A DNA stretch of 64,000 nt from Bacillota bacterium (GTDB lineage: Bacteria > Bacillota > Clostridia > Acetivibrionales > DSM-1351). The stretch spans positions 1 through 64,000 of the forward strand of contig JAEWMS010000012.1 of assembly GCA_023393115.1 (NCBI GenBank), given 5' to 3'. A program made the position numbers and the translations under genes. The notes below the pieces were generated by a model, which was given only the letters and a program-made list of their open reading frames with translations, did not search any database and was not told the origin of the DNA. Shown in pieces: positions 1-8,838 of the stretch; the first letter of the stretch is position 1, and each line of letters begins with the position of its first letter.

Positions 1-126
1 ATCCTCCGGCTTAAGAACTTCCATGACAACCGGAATTACTTCCTTGTCAATCAGCATTGATCCAATGACTGACTGTTCAGCTTCTACGCTTTGAGGAGGA
101 ATTCTGCCAAGAGCTCCTAAATCCAT
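1..126 (-). CDS. dnaB: Replicative DNA helicase DnaB, N-terminal fragment (cut by window edge)
   Basis: Only the first 42 codons are present. They begin MDLGALGRIPPQ and continue with the SVEAEQSVIGSML stretch typical of the N-terminal domain of the hexameric replicative helicase, which unwinds DNA ahead of the replication fork. The ATG at 126 is preceded by a GGGG-AAAA purine tract. It is the last gene of the minus-strand order MazG-like-gdpP-rplI-dnaB, a common arrangement in Clostridia and Bacilli, which supports the call. The helicase core lies outside the window. Confidence 0.88.
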   Translation of the reverse strand, partial: MDLGALGRIPPQSVEAEQSVIGSMLIDKEVIPVVMEVLKPED

Positions 127-217
127 ATCTTTTCCCCATTCTAGTTATCATTTCACTATACATTCAAAGTTTTATTTCAAATCAAACCCCAAAATTTCAC
201 TAACTTAAGATTAGCGT

Positions 218-664
218 TTACAGGCCTTCTATTTTTACTGTAAACTTTGAGCTGATTGCCGGATATAACTTAGCTTCAACCTCAAAGGTTCCTATGGCCT
301 TTATGGCATCTGGCATAACCAGCTGCTTTTTGTCAATATCTAGCTTATGCTGTGATTTTAAAGCTTCAGCGACATCCTTACCGGTTATGGAACCAAATAG
401 CTTTCCACTTTCTCCGGCTTTCACCTTTAATGTTACGGTAATATTCTTTATTTTATTGGCCAATTCTTTAGCCTGTGCAATTTCCTTTTCCTTTTTATGA
501 GCTTCGGCTTCCTTTTTTGTTTTCATTATATTCATATTAGCAGCAGTCGCTTCAACAGCCAGTCCCTTTGGAAATAAGAAATTTCTTGCATATCCGTCGC
601 TGGCTTCTACCATTTGTTCCTTCTTACCCAAACCTTTAACATCTTCCTTTAATATAACTTTCAT
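218..664 (-). CDS. rplI: 50S ribosomal protein L9
   Basis: The 148-residue protein has the usual L9 length. It starts MKVILKEDVKGLGKKEQ and contains the signature GYARNFLFPKGLA at about residues 24-36. This N-terminal domain binds 23S rRNA near the L1 stalk. A charged connecting helix (about residues 40-75) and the C-terminal domain follow. The start is fixed by AGGAGG seven bases upstream. The gene lies between gdpP and dnaB on the minus strand. An unusual set of alternating inverted repeats in the gap to gdpP could affect its expression (see 717-772). Confidence 0.97.
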   Translation of the reverse strand: MKVILKEDVKGLGKKEQMVEASDGYARNFLFPKGLAVEATAANMNIMKTKKEAEAHKKEKEIAQAKELANKIKNITVTLKVKAGESGKLFGSITGKDVAEALKSQHKLDIDKKQLVMPDAIKAIGTFEVEAKLYPAISSKFTVKIEGL

Positions 665-716
665 AACAACCTCCTAGTATGGCTTTTTACCGAAATAACG
701 GCTTGTATTTCAAATT

Positions 717-772
717 GGACAGTTACTACTTAATCAAACTGTCCGCGACAGTTATTCCTTATTTAAACTGTC
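717..772 (-). repeat. Tandemly duplicated gdpP 3-prime end forming alternative hairpins
   Basis: Four alternating copies of one heptamer lie here, at 718-724, 737-743, 747-753 and 766-772 (GACAGTT or its complement AACTGTC). In transcript sense they form two 26-nt units separated by GCG. Each unit is GACAGTT, 12 nt, AACTGTC. The first unit encodes the last codons and stop of gdpP. The second repeats that stretch and would read DSLIK then stop, against DSLNKE then stop in gdpP. Either two outer hairpins or one central hairpin (737-753, 3-nt loop) can form. The repeats are seen directly; any regulatory role is inference. Confidence 0.75.
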
Positions 773-2755
773 AATATATTCAAAAATAGCTGTTTTCAGA
801 CTTTCCTTGGCTTCCTGAATTGAAACATTTTCAATCTGAGCTCCCGCAACGGTTAAATGTCCGCCTCCGCCCAACTTTTCAAGAATCATCTGAACATTTA
901 TCTCTCCAAGAGATCTTCCGCTTATAATTACCTCGCCCTCATGATTGCTGAGAACAAAAGCAGCAACCAGTCCCGAAAGGCTCAGCAGTTGATCTGCCGC
1001 TTGTGCGGCAATAAGCTGTGCATTTTTTATATTATTGGGACAAGTTGATATTGCAATATTATCATACACCACTTCTGCTTCTTTTACTATATTAGATATT
1101 GTAATGTAAGTTTTCAAGTCATTCTGGAACAACTGTTTTACCGATACAGTATCAACACCTTGTCTTCTTAAATAGGAGGCAGCTTCAAAGGTTCTTACCC
1201 CTGTCTTAAATATAAAGTTTTTAGTATCAACTACAATCCCAGCATATAGTGCTTCGGTTTCAATACTTGTAAGCCTGATTTTTTCTTCCAGATACTGCAG
1301 CAATTCGGTTACAAGTTCACAGGTTGAGGATGCATATGTCTCCTGATAGGAAAGTACTGCGTCCTGTATATAGTCTGCACCTCGCCTGTGATGGTCAATT
1401 ATCACTATCTGGTCTGTCATTCTGAGCAGTTCCGGTGTCTCTGTAAAGCTTGGCCTGTGTGTATCTACAACTATAAGCAGTGTTTTCTTTGTTATAATGT
1501 CCAAAGCTTCGTTCCTGCCCACAAATACATTGGTATACTCAGGTTCCTTGGCGAGCTTGTTCAGCACCGAATCTATATTGGCATTTGAATGGTTAAGTAC
1601 AATATTTACACGCTTATCACGGCTCTTTACTATTCGATATATTCCTAACGCAGCACCAAGGCTGTCAATATCGGCATTTTCATGGCCCATAATAAGTACC
1701 GACGGCGCCTGATCAATGAGCCCTCTCAGTGCATATGCTATTACTCTGGCCTTAACCCTTGTCCGTTTTTCAAGCTCTCTGTTCCTGCCTCCGAAGAATC
1801 TGAAGTTGTCGCCGTCCTTTATAACAACGTGGTCCCCACCTCTACCCAGTGCTATATCAATTCCTGCATAGGCATTCTGCAGATTTTCCTGGATTGTAGG
1901 AGCGTTTATTCCCATACCTATACTAAGTGTTACAGGTATTTTGTTGCCAAGGTTTATTTCTTTAACGGTTTCAAGAATTTCAAATTTCTTCTCTTCAAGG
2001 TCCTTTAAATATTTAAATGCGTGAATACATAAATATTTATCTCTCTCAAATTTCTTTAAGATACCTCCGGTGTGGCTCATCCAGCTTATAATCTTTTTCT
2101 CTATTTCGGCCATAATCTGTGGCCTTTTTGAGTCTTCAAGACTTTGCATAAGATCATCATAATTATCTATAACAATGACGCCTACTGTATTCTTGTTGTC
2201 CTCAAACTTTTGCTTTTCATTAATAAGCTCAGTATTATCTACAAAGTAGAGCATTACAATAACGCTCTCCTTATCATTGTTGTCATCAACCTTGACCAGA
2301 TTACCCAGCGCAGAGTAGTACCGATTGTTAATGGTTACATCCTTGGAGATGTTAATACTGTCTCCCTCGGTAAGCTGCGGTCGAATTTCTGTTATAAGAT
2401 TTGACACCGTTCTCTGTAAAAAATTATCATCCTCAAAAATCCCCTTGAATGAGGAATTGTACCAGACAGTAGTGCCGTCAAGTTCTGCAAGAACAAGGGG
2501 CATAGGAAAGTTAAGCAGGGTGTCCTTTGTGGCACAGTCAATATTAAAAGTAAGAGTTTCTATATATTTAGTTATTTCTCTATTTCTTATATGGTTTGAC
2601 TTATAGTTGTATATGACCAGGAAAACAAACAAAACATATCCAGGTATAGCTACTAGTGGATTTAATATGGTAATTATCACAATTAAAAATAAAATTACCC
2701 AAAGATAAAATCCTGCCTTTGGAATAAAAATACGTGATAGCTTCTTGTTATCCAT
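752..2755 (-). CDS. gdpP: Cyclic-di-AMP phosphodiesterase GdpP (GGDEF-like/DHH-DHHA1 protein)
   Basis: The 667-residue membrane protein matches GdpP/YybT, which hydrolyses c-di-AMP to pApA and so sets potassium, osmotic and cell-wall homeostasis. Two hydrophobic segments lie at about residues 13-50. A PAS-like region and a degenerate GGDEF domain (GRGGDHVVI near residue 300) follow. The DHH catalytic part has GHENADIDS near 357, VDTHRP near 428 and DHHRR near 453. DHHA1 has GGGGHLTVAGAQ near 627. All metal-binding DHH motifs look intact. The start has GAGGAG upstream. A MazG-like gene precedes it and rplI follows, probably co-transcribed. Confidence 0.95.
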   Translation of the reverse strand: MDNKKLSRIFIPKAGFYLWVILFLIVIITILNPLVAIPGYVLFVFLVIYNYKSNHIRNREITKYIETLTFNIDCATKDTLLNFPMPLVLAELDGTTVWYNSSFKGIFEDDNFLQRTVSNLITEIRPQLTEGDSINISKDVTINNRYYSALGNLVKVDDNNDKESVIVMLYFVDNTELINEKQKFEDNKNTVGVIVIDNYDDLMQSLEDSKRPQIMAEIEKKIISWMSHTGGILKKFERDKYLCIHAFKYLKDLEEKKFEILETVKEINLGNKIPVTLSIGMGINAPTIQENLQNAYAGIDIALGRGGDHVVIKDGDNFRFFGGRNRELEKRTRVKARVIAYALRGLIDQAPSVLIMGHENADIDSLGAALGIYRIVKSRDKRVNIVLNHSNANIDSVLNKLAKEPEYTNVFVGRNEALDIITKKTLLIVVDTHRPSFTETPELLRMTDQIVIIDHHRRGADYIQDAVLSYQETYASSTCELVTELLQYLEEKIRLTSIETEALYAGIVVDTKNFIFKTGVRTFEAASYLRRQGVDTVSVKQLFQNDLKTYITISNIVKEAEVVYDNIAISTCPNNIKNAQLIAAQAADQLLSLSGLVAAFVLSNHEGEVIISGRSLGEINVQMILEKLGGGGHLTVAGAQIENVSIQEAKESLKTAIFEYIDSLNKE

Positions 2756-2784
2756 CTATAATCTCCTCTTACCGTTCACTCATA

Positions 2785-3129
2785 TCAGGCTCCTTGCCTC
2801 TTACTCCTTGAGCTGTTCAAATGCTTCGAAAGCTCTGAGAGATCCCCATAATACTTTTCCACATCATGGTTCTCAACGAGTCCAAGCCTTATCTTGTTTT
2901 CAATCTTTGTTTCAATTACTCTATAATTTATTCCGAACCTTTTTCCAAGCAAATAGCAGATTAATATTATGTTAGCAAGTGTGTCCGACAGAGTTTCTGA
3001 AACCTCTTCTCTGACTCCGTTAACAAGAGCCTTAAATAAATTGGCAACATCAGTTAAAAGCTCACTTTTAAGCCAATCAATAATTTTAACGTTTCTTGTA
3101 ATATCCAGTTGGTTATCAAACAAAGCCAT
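2785..3129 (-). CDS. MazG-like family protein
   Basis: This 114-residue acidic and helical protein resembles the MazG-like family found just upstream of gdpP in many clostridia. Central features are LTDVANLFKALVNG and EEVSETLSDTLANIILICYLLG, suggesting the all-alpha NTP pyrophosphohydrolase fold. The Glu/Asp pattern is less complete than in true MazG, so activity is uncertain. The start follows GAGGAGGTTAAT. The gene ends 29 bases before gdpP, implying a shared transcript. The family is assigned from sequence resemblance and gene order, and the substrate is unknown. Confidence 0.72.
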   Translation of the reverse strand: MALFDNQLDITRNVKIIDWLKSELLTDVANLFKALVNGVREEVSETLSDTLANIILICYLLGKRFGINYRVIETKIENKIRLGLVENHDVEKYYGDLSELSKHLNSSRSKRQGA

Positions 3130-3283
3130 ATTAACCTCCTCATAGGAAAATACCTTTTAGCTACATAAAATAATAAATTTAACAGGTACTACTTTTGCAT
3201 TTTACTATTCTACTGTTCCTAAATTATACCACCTATGAGGTTATTTGACTTCATTTCCCAACTCTAATCTCAGCTTTGTCTCT

Positions 3284-4123
3284 TTAAATTTTACCCGTAA
3301 ATACGGGGTAAGAACCAATGAATTTATAGAAAGAGGTTTTCCTCTTCACCATAGTCAACGCATCGTAAACATCCTGGTCCTCTATGTGTCCGTCTATATC
3401 AACAAAAAATATGTATTGGCCAAGAGCATTTTTTGAAGGTCTGGACTCAATTCTTGTCATATTTATGTCCCACAGGCTGAATATATCCAGTATCCTGTAT
3501 AAGCTTCCCGGTTTATTATCGGTTGAGAATACTATGGAGGTTCTATCACATCCTGTTTTTTCTTTTCTATCCTTTGATACTATAACAAATCTTGTGCGGT
3601 TATTCTCAACATCCTGTATATTCTTTTCAAGTATCTCAAGTCCATACAATTTTGCGGCAATGGTCGAACTGACTGCGGCACAGGTGCCATCACCATCAAC
3701 GACTCTTTGAGCCGCTTTTGAGGTACTGTTTTCCTCAAGCTGAACCGCATCAGGAAAATTGGTATTCAAATAGTTCCTGCACTGTCCCAGCGGTTGGGGA
3801 TGTGATATGATAATCTTTATGCTCTCAGGCTTAGTGCCTTGCTTTGCAACAAGATTCAAATTTATTGGAATTATATATTCATCAACAATAAACAGTTCCT
3901 CTTCCTTTGCCAGTATGTCCAGAGTGACGTTAACAGCTCCCTCGAGTGAATTCTCTATAGGAACAATTGCCTCCTCTACCTCACCGTCTTTCAACGCATA
4001 AAGAACATCTCTAATTGATGAGTATTCCATCAATCGATACGTTCTGCCGTGCTTCGATGCATATGACTCAACTGCTTCGTGGGAGAAGGTACCCTTCGGC
4101 CCCAAAAAACCTATCCTTTTATT
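3284..4123 (-). CDS. pheA: Prephenate dehydratase
   Basis: The protein converts prephenate to phenylpyruvate in phenylalanine synthesis. The catalytic domain covers roughly the first 180 residues (RIGFLGPKGTFSHEA at the N-terminus, NRTRFVIVSKD with the conserved Thr-Arg-Phe). A regulatory ACT domain follows (KPGSLYRIL, then ESRPSK) that normally binds phenylalanine. It is a stand-alone dehydratase without a chorismate mutase part. The reading frame is open upstream to a GTG at 4165. A good promoter (4173-4201) would start transcription at about 4166, so that GTG is unlikely. The ATG at 4123 matches the family N-terminus; the ATG at 4150 is an alternative. AAGGATGG lies 13 bases before 4123, a rather wide spacing. 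Confidence 0.93.
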   Translation of the reverse strand, partial: NKRIGFLGPKGTFSHEAVESYASKHGRTYRLMEYSSIRDVLYALKDGEVEEAIVPIENSLEGAVNVTLDILAKEEELFIVDEYIIPINLNLVAKQGTKPESIKIIISHPQPLGQCRNYLNTNFPDAVQLEENSTSKAAQRVVDGDGTCAAVSSTIAAKLYGLEILEKNIQDVENNRTRFVIVSKDRKEKTGCDRTSIVFSTDNKPGSLYRILDIFSLWDINMTRIESRPSKNALGQYIFFVDIDGHIEDQDVYDALTMVKRKTSFYKFIGSYPVFTGKI

Positions 4124-4172
4124 CATTTGCTGTAGAAAACCATCCTTCATATCTACTTTTTTCACTTATGAT

Positions 4173-4201
4173 ATAATATCATTCTTTAACTATTTTTCCA
4201 A
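4173..4201 (-). promoter_or_regulatory. Probable sigma-A promoter of pheA
   Basis: On the minus strand, TTGGAA (4196-4201) and TATTAT (4173-4178) are separated by exactly 17 bases. Transcription would begin close to 4166, which argues that pheA translation starts downstream of the upstream in-frame GTG. Confidence 0.6.
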
Positions 4202-4217
4202 CAGGTATTGTCCGAAA

Positions 4218-4249
4218 AATAAAACCCGTCGATGAGGACAGGTTTTATT
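4218..4249 (-). terminator. Rho-independent terminator of the SLH protein gene
   Basis: A perfect 9-bp stem pairs AATAAAACC (4218-4226) with GGTTTTATT (4241-4249). A short inner GTC/GAC stem extends it. On the minus strand it is followed by a T run. It sits about 60 bases after the SLH gene and before the pheA promoter. Confidence 0.75.
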
Positions 4250-4309
4250 TTGATTATTCTATTTGAGTCTATTAATTTATATCCGAATATGACTATTAAC
4301 CTAACAACA

Positions 4310-7300
4310 TTATGGATTCCCAAAGTTACTTCCATTTATTTCGATCCAGCCCGTATCATCAATGTCGACATTTTCAACACTGTCTTCGGTTATAGTAATT
4401 ATTTTCATATAACCGCTTGTAGGTATACCTTCACAATATGTTCCTGAATACAATACAATTTTATCTGTATAGAAGTATATTTCTCCTCCAATTTCATCTC
4501 CGTTACACCAACCTGGATCCCTTTTACCGAATCCGCCAATCCAGCTGGTATTATCGTATTCGTATAAATTAATAATTTCGTGGGTTGAATTGTTTACAGC
4601 TGTAAAGAAGTAATTTAGTTTTATAAGCTTTTCGCCCCCGGTAGTTCCCGGATACCAGCCATCTTCAGCAATAAGTCTGTCAGAATTAGCATTGCCATAG
4701 TTATTGTCGTTTCCAAAACCTGTTAACCCCTTAATCGACGCAGCATCTTCAGCTGTCAATCCAATGTAAACAATAGTTCTGCCCGCATATGTATGATAAA
4801 AATATGTTCCCGGCAGCGGCGAACTTGCACTTGTATATGCAACCTTTTTATATGTGCCTGTCAGACTTATGGAATTTTCTGCAGAAACGGAAGTGGAATA
4901 TTTTATCTTTGAAAAGTCTATATCTTCAGTCAGTATTGCTTCAACCCCAATCGAAAGGACATTCTTATTAGCCACAAGTTTGTCGCCGTAAGCCGATTCA
5001 AAGGTAATAGTATTTGATGACACTGCTGATGGTAATTGAGCCTCCAAACCACTAAACATTACGCCTGAAATTTCAACATCAAAGTATATAGTGCTTCCAT
5101 CTGTTATATCAGCAAATTTATTTATACCTTCAAGATCGTCAGTAGTAAATTGCAGTTTAAAACTTAGCATACCTGAATTGTCATTAAAGAAATCAGTTGC
5201 AATAACACCATCTGTATTATAATCATAACCATATAAGATGATATCTAAAGGGAACCAAATAATTTCATTATTTGAGGCCTTAATATTCAAGGTAATATCT
5301 TCCAGTCCTATTTTTGAAATCGGTTGATTTTGCGAATCTCTAGCTTCTATATTAATTTTTACGGACTTTGTGCCTGGCTCACCTGGAATAACCGAGATTT
5401 TTGTATTATTTATATCAATGCTATTCATATAGTCTAATTCCACAGTTGGAGTAAGCGACATAATATCATCGTAATCGAACTTTATTATATCATAACCTTC
5501 CTCCATAGATATAGTAATAATCCGTAATCCAGTGAAAGAACATCCGTGACGTACCTTTCCCGCTGGGGGGGTACAATAGATTTTAAATTGTTCTCCATCC
5601 GTCGGTAAAGTAATCGAATTGACAAACGTCACAGGCTTTTTATCATCTACCTGCAGTGTAAATGTTACGCCAGCAAGGTCTGACGAAACTGTTAGAACTA
5701 TTGGTTCGCTAGATCTTAAAATCCCAATATTTTTTCTAACACTAAGTATTCCCGTCGTAGAGTCGATACTATTTGTTATTTCTATCATACACGTTATACT
5801 GCCAGCACTTTGGTTAGTAGCATCGATTTTATTAAAGTTGCGTATTTTAATAGAAATATTCTTAGTTACAACACTATTGGCTAAATTTAGAATATCACTT
5901 TCAGTAGTTGAATTTGTAGGTTTAAATTTATTCATCGCTATATTTATGGCAGTTCTTGCCTGTACCATGTTCTGTTGTGGCTGACCGGTAATTGTTATGT
6001 CCAGTTCCCCAAATACACCTGAGCCGTCAGTGGCCGTAGCTCTGACTGTAACAACACCGTTATCCGAAGCAGATAAAAGGCCTGAACTATCAATTACAGC
6101 AATCCCACTCCCACTTGTGATTGACCATTCTACCGACTTGTTTGTCGCATTGGATGGTGCTATTATTGCTGACATCTGTAAGGTGCCCTTATTCTCTGTA
6201 ATTGAAATTGCACTGCTTGTCACAACAATTGATTTTACATAAACCGTCTGAGGCTGATTGCCATTATTCCCTGAATTTCCTCCATTACCGCTATTACCGC
6301 TATTTCCTCCATTACCACTATTACCACTTGAATTGCTGCCCGATGATGTTCCACTGCTCCCACCCTGGCTGTTGTTACCGCTTGTTGTTCCGGTATTTTC
6401 TCCGGTAACAGTAGAGGTGCTTCCAGCTGCAACGAGACTTGCTCCAGCAGTTACACCGGAGGTTCCCAACGCAGCAGATACCGAGGTTCCAGCGGTTGTT
6501 ACTTTTATGTTGTTGGCATTAGCTGCTACCCTTTCAACTTTACCTGCTCCATTGACATTTGTACCTTCGCTATTGGCAACAACTCCTCCGATCTTCGTTC
6601 CTTCAGAGGCAGTTATAGTTACGTTTTTTGCATCAACCGTAATCTTTGTGATATCAGTGCTTCCGGAAGCAACTATATTGGAGTTTTCTCCATTTGCTTG
6701 CACTGAGTGTATCGTCGAATTATTTGCCTTAACTACTATATCGGATGATTTAATTGTTAAATTGTTGAAAGTTCCCTCAACTATAACATCATCACTACCG
6801 TCAACTATAAGCTCACCAACACTTATTCCATCCTCGGCATAAACTCTTACCGTTCCATCAATTCTGGCTACTATAATGTTCTGAATATTGGATTTTCCGA
6901 TGATTTTAATAGAGTTTTCGCCTCCGCCGCGAACAACGGTTCTTCCGATCACTGTCACCGTATCAAGAGTTACTTCCCCATCGCCTACACCATCTCCGAT
7001 AATCAAATCACCCGTTATTTTCATATTCTTCAAGGTAACACCTGGTACATTGATTATTACATTACCATTGAAATCTTTATTATAAGTTCCTTCTGTTCTA
7101 ATGTAGTTCTTTATGACATTATCCATTACCTGTGCAAATTCAGCCCTTGAAATATTCTTCTTAGGATTTATTTTACCGTTGGTTCCAGTTATATATCCGG
7201 CTGAGACCAAGGCTGCAACCCCATCGATTGCCCAGTGGCTGATAGCGGTTTTATCTGAATACCTGTCAAGGACAGTGTTATCTGTGGCGGTCAACTTTAA

Positions 7301-7699
7301 AAGCTTTGCCAGTGCAGCAAAGACCTCTTCCCGGGTAACATATTGGTTTGGGTTTAGCTTGTTATCATCGCCTGAAATTATTCCTAACCGTACTGCTTTT
7401 GCTAACTGATGGTAATACCAACTCTTTTGCGATACGTCTGAATATGTACTAAGAGACGCTTCGTCCTTTGCCCCAAAAGCCTTATTTATTACCGCAGCCA
7501 TTTGAGCCCTTGTCAAACTACTATTAGGCATGATTTTTCCGTCAAATCCGGTTAAAATGCCGTTTTCCACTGCTTTTTCCAGCGCGTTTTTACTCCAGTC
7601 ATTTGGCATATCTGTATATTCTGATCCTAAAACCGCAGTTGGAATCATTGAAATAGCAATTGCCAATGATAATAAAATCACCAATACCTTTTTCACCAT
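4310..7699 (-). CDS. SLH-domain cell-surface protein with Ig-like (BIG2) domain
   Basis: This is a large secreted protein of about 1129 residues. It has a signal peptide (MVKKVLVILLSLAIAISMI, cleavage likely after VLGS). Three S-layer homology repeats lie within about residues 27-205 (SLTRAQMAAVINKAFG, YVTREEVFAALAKLL, ISRAEFAQVMDNVI) and bind secondary cell-wall polymer. A repetitive Val/Gly/Asn beta-rich segment (GDLIIGDGVGDGEVTL) follows. Then come a low-complexity Gly/Ser/Asn linker, a bacterial Ig-like domain (about 490-575; ATNKSVEWSI, VTVRATATDG) and about 550 residues of unrecognised C-terminus. The start at 7699 is chosen because AGGGAG lies seven bases upstream and a proper signal peptide follows; the frame stays open to 7747. 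Binding partner or enzymatic activity is unknown. Confidence 0.85.
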   Translation of the reverse strand: MVKKVLVILLSLAIAISMIPTAVLGSEYTDMPNDWSKNALEKAVENGILTGFDGKIMPNSSLTRAQMAAVINKAFGAKDEASLSTYSDVSQKSWYYHQLAKAVRLGIISGDDNKLNPNQYVTREEVFAALAKLLKLTATDNTVLDRYSDKTAISHWAIDGVAALVSAGYITGTNGKINPKKNISRAEFAQVMDNVIKNYIRTEGTYNKDFNGNVIINVPGVTLKNMKITGDLIIGDGVGDGEVTLDTVTVIGRTVVRGGGENSIKIIGKSNIQNIIVARIDGTVRVYAEDGISVGELIVDGSDDVIVEGTFNNLTIKSSDIVVKANNSTIHSVQANGENSNIVASGSTDITKITVDAKNVTITASEGTKIGGVVANSEGTNVNGAGKVERVAANANNIKVTTAGTSVSAALGTSGVTAGASLVAAGSTSTVTGENTGTTSGNNSQGGSSGTSSGSNSSGNSGNGGNSGNSGNGGNSGNNGNQPQTVYVKSIVVTSSAISITENKGTLQMSAIIAPSNATNKSVEWSITSGSGIAVIDSSGLLSASDNGVVTVRATATDGSGVFGELDITITGQPQQNMVQARTAINIAMNKFKPTNSTTESDILNLANSVVTKNISIKIRNFNKIDATNQSAGSITCMIEITNSIDSTTGILSVRKNIGILRSSEPIVLTVSSDLAGVTFTLQVDDKKPVTFVNSITLPTDGEQFKIYCTPPAGKVRHGCSFTGLRIITISMEEGYDIIKFDYDDIMSLTPTVELDYMNSIDINNTKISVIPGEPGTKSVKINIEARDSQNQPISKIGLEDITLNIKASNNEIIWFPLDIILYGYDYNTDGVIATDFFNDNSGMLSFKLQFTTDDLEGINKFADITDGSTIYFDVEISGVMFSGLEAQLPSAVSSNTITFESAYGDKLVANKNVLSIGVEAILTEDIDFSKIKYSTSVSAENSISLTGTYKKVAYTSASSPLPGTYFYHTYAGRTIVYIGLTAEDAASIKGLTGFGNDNNYGNANSDRLIAEDGWYPGTTGGEKLIKLNYFFTAVNNSTHEIINLYEYDNTSWIGGFGKRDPGWCNGDEIGGEIYFYTDKIVLYSGTYCEGIPTSGYMKIITITEDSVENVDIDDTGWIEINGSNFGNP

Positions 7700-7919
7700 C
7701 TGTATACTCCCTAGAATTATATATAATTGAAATTTACACAATTTCACATTTTATCACATTTATTAACATTTCTCAACATCCCTCCCATTTTATGTATAAA
7801 TTCCTGAGAAAATGAGAACGTTCCAAAAGAGAAAAAAGAAAGCGAGATAATCTTTGTTATTGCTTTTCTAAATTATATCTGTCAAAATAGTAAAAGAACA
7901 AATGTTTGGAGGCGGAATT

Positions 7920-8594
7920 ATGAGTTTTAACGGTATAACAGGAGATGCACTAAGATTTCTTCTAGAAAATAGAATGAATAACAGCAAGGAATGGTACGAC
8001 AGCCATAAAGATGAATACAAAAGATTGGTCTACAATCCTTTTGCAGAACTTATCAACGAGCTTGCTCCTACCATGCTCGCCATTGACAGTCAGCTTATAA
8101 CAGTACCCTCAAAGCTTATATCCAGAGTTCGTAGGGACACCCGTTTTACAAAGGATAAGACCCTCTATAGAGATAATGTATGGCTTGTTTTTTTGAGAGA
8201 CAAGTCTCTTATGTCCACAGCTCCCTGCTTCTGGTTTGAAATAGGCCAGAAGGGCTCCAGCTATGGTATTGGCTATTATGGTGCTGAGCCCTCTTCAATG
8301 GTAAACATGCGTGAAATGATAGTGGACAGGCATCCTGCCTTTGTTATGGCTCAAAAGTATTATGAATCACAGAATAAATTTGTAATTGGCGGAGAAATGT
8401 ACAAAAGGAGCAAATTTCCAGACCAGCCCGAGAATATAAGAACGTGGGTCGACAGAAAAAATATATTCTTTGAATGTGTACAAAACAATTTTGAGCTGGC
8501 ATTTTCAAAGGAGCTTCCCGAAGTACTGAAGAAGGGCTTCAAGGAATTGAAGCCGATTTACGATTTCTTCTGTGTTGTTGAATCAAGATTATAG
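7920..8594 (+). CDS. DUF2461 (TIGR02453-type) family protein
   Basis: The 224-residue soluble protein matches the DUF2461 family, widespread and of unknown function. Recognisable stretches are LRFLLENRMNNSKEWYDSHK at the N-terminus, RVRRDTRFTKDKTLYRDN in the middle and FWFEIGQKGSSYGIGYYG. The ATG at 7920 is preferred over the upstream in-frame ATG at 7902 because GGAGGCGG sits seven bases before it. The gene is on the strand opposite its neighbours, splits the normally contiguous ribosomal/gdpP block, and ends at a bidirectional terminator shared with rpsR. Confidence 0.8.
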   Translation: MSFNGITGDALRFLLENRMNNSKEWYDSHKDEYKRLVYNPFAELINELAPTMLAIDSQLITVPSKLISRVRRDTRFTKDKTLYRDNVWLVFLRDKSLMSTAPCFWFEIGQKGSSYGIGYYGAEPSSMVNMREMIVDRHPAFVMAQKYYESQNKFVIGGEMYKRSKFPDQPENIRTWVDRKNIFFECVQNNFELAFSKELPEVLKKGFKELKPIYDFFCVVESRL

Positions 8595-8752
8595 AGTTGA
8601 TAATATCAATAAACTATTTTGAAATTCGGATACCCTGCTGCAGACAAACTGTGTTCAAAAGAGGCCGATATACCCTCGAATACGGAGCCAGAATCGGATT
8701 GGGAAGCAGAAAGTATGAATTTATTGAGTTATACCCGATACCAAGATATGCA

Positions 8753-8786
8753 AAAACCCGCCGGACTAGATGATCCTGCGGGTTTT
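8753..8786. terminator. Bidirectional terminator between DUF2461 gene and rpsR
   Basis: A perfect 9-bp stem pairs AAAACCCGC (8753-8761) with GCGGGTTTT (8778-8786). A-rich and T-rich flanks allow it to end the plus-strand DUF2461 gene and the minus-strand rpsF-ssb-rpsR transcript. Confidence 0.8.
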
Positions 8787-8838
8787 CTAATAAAAATTAT
8801 ATTTTCCGTTTTGTATAAGCCTAAGGCTTTACTAATTT

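Noticed and set aside
4123..4201. T-box or attenuator leader for pheA
   Set aside because: The predicted transcription start lies within about 45 bases of the translation start, leaving no room for such a leader.
6258..6842. 194-codon plus-strand frame rich in Pro/Leu
   Set aside because: It is the antisense of the Gly/Asn/Ser and Val-rich repeats of the SLH protein gene and has no ribosome binding site.
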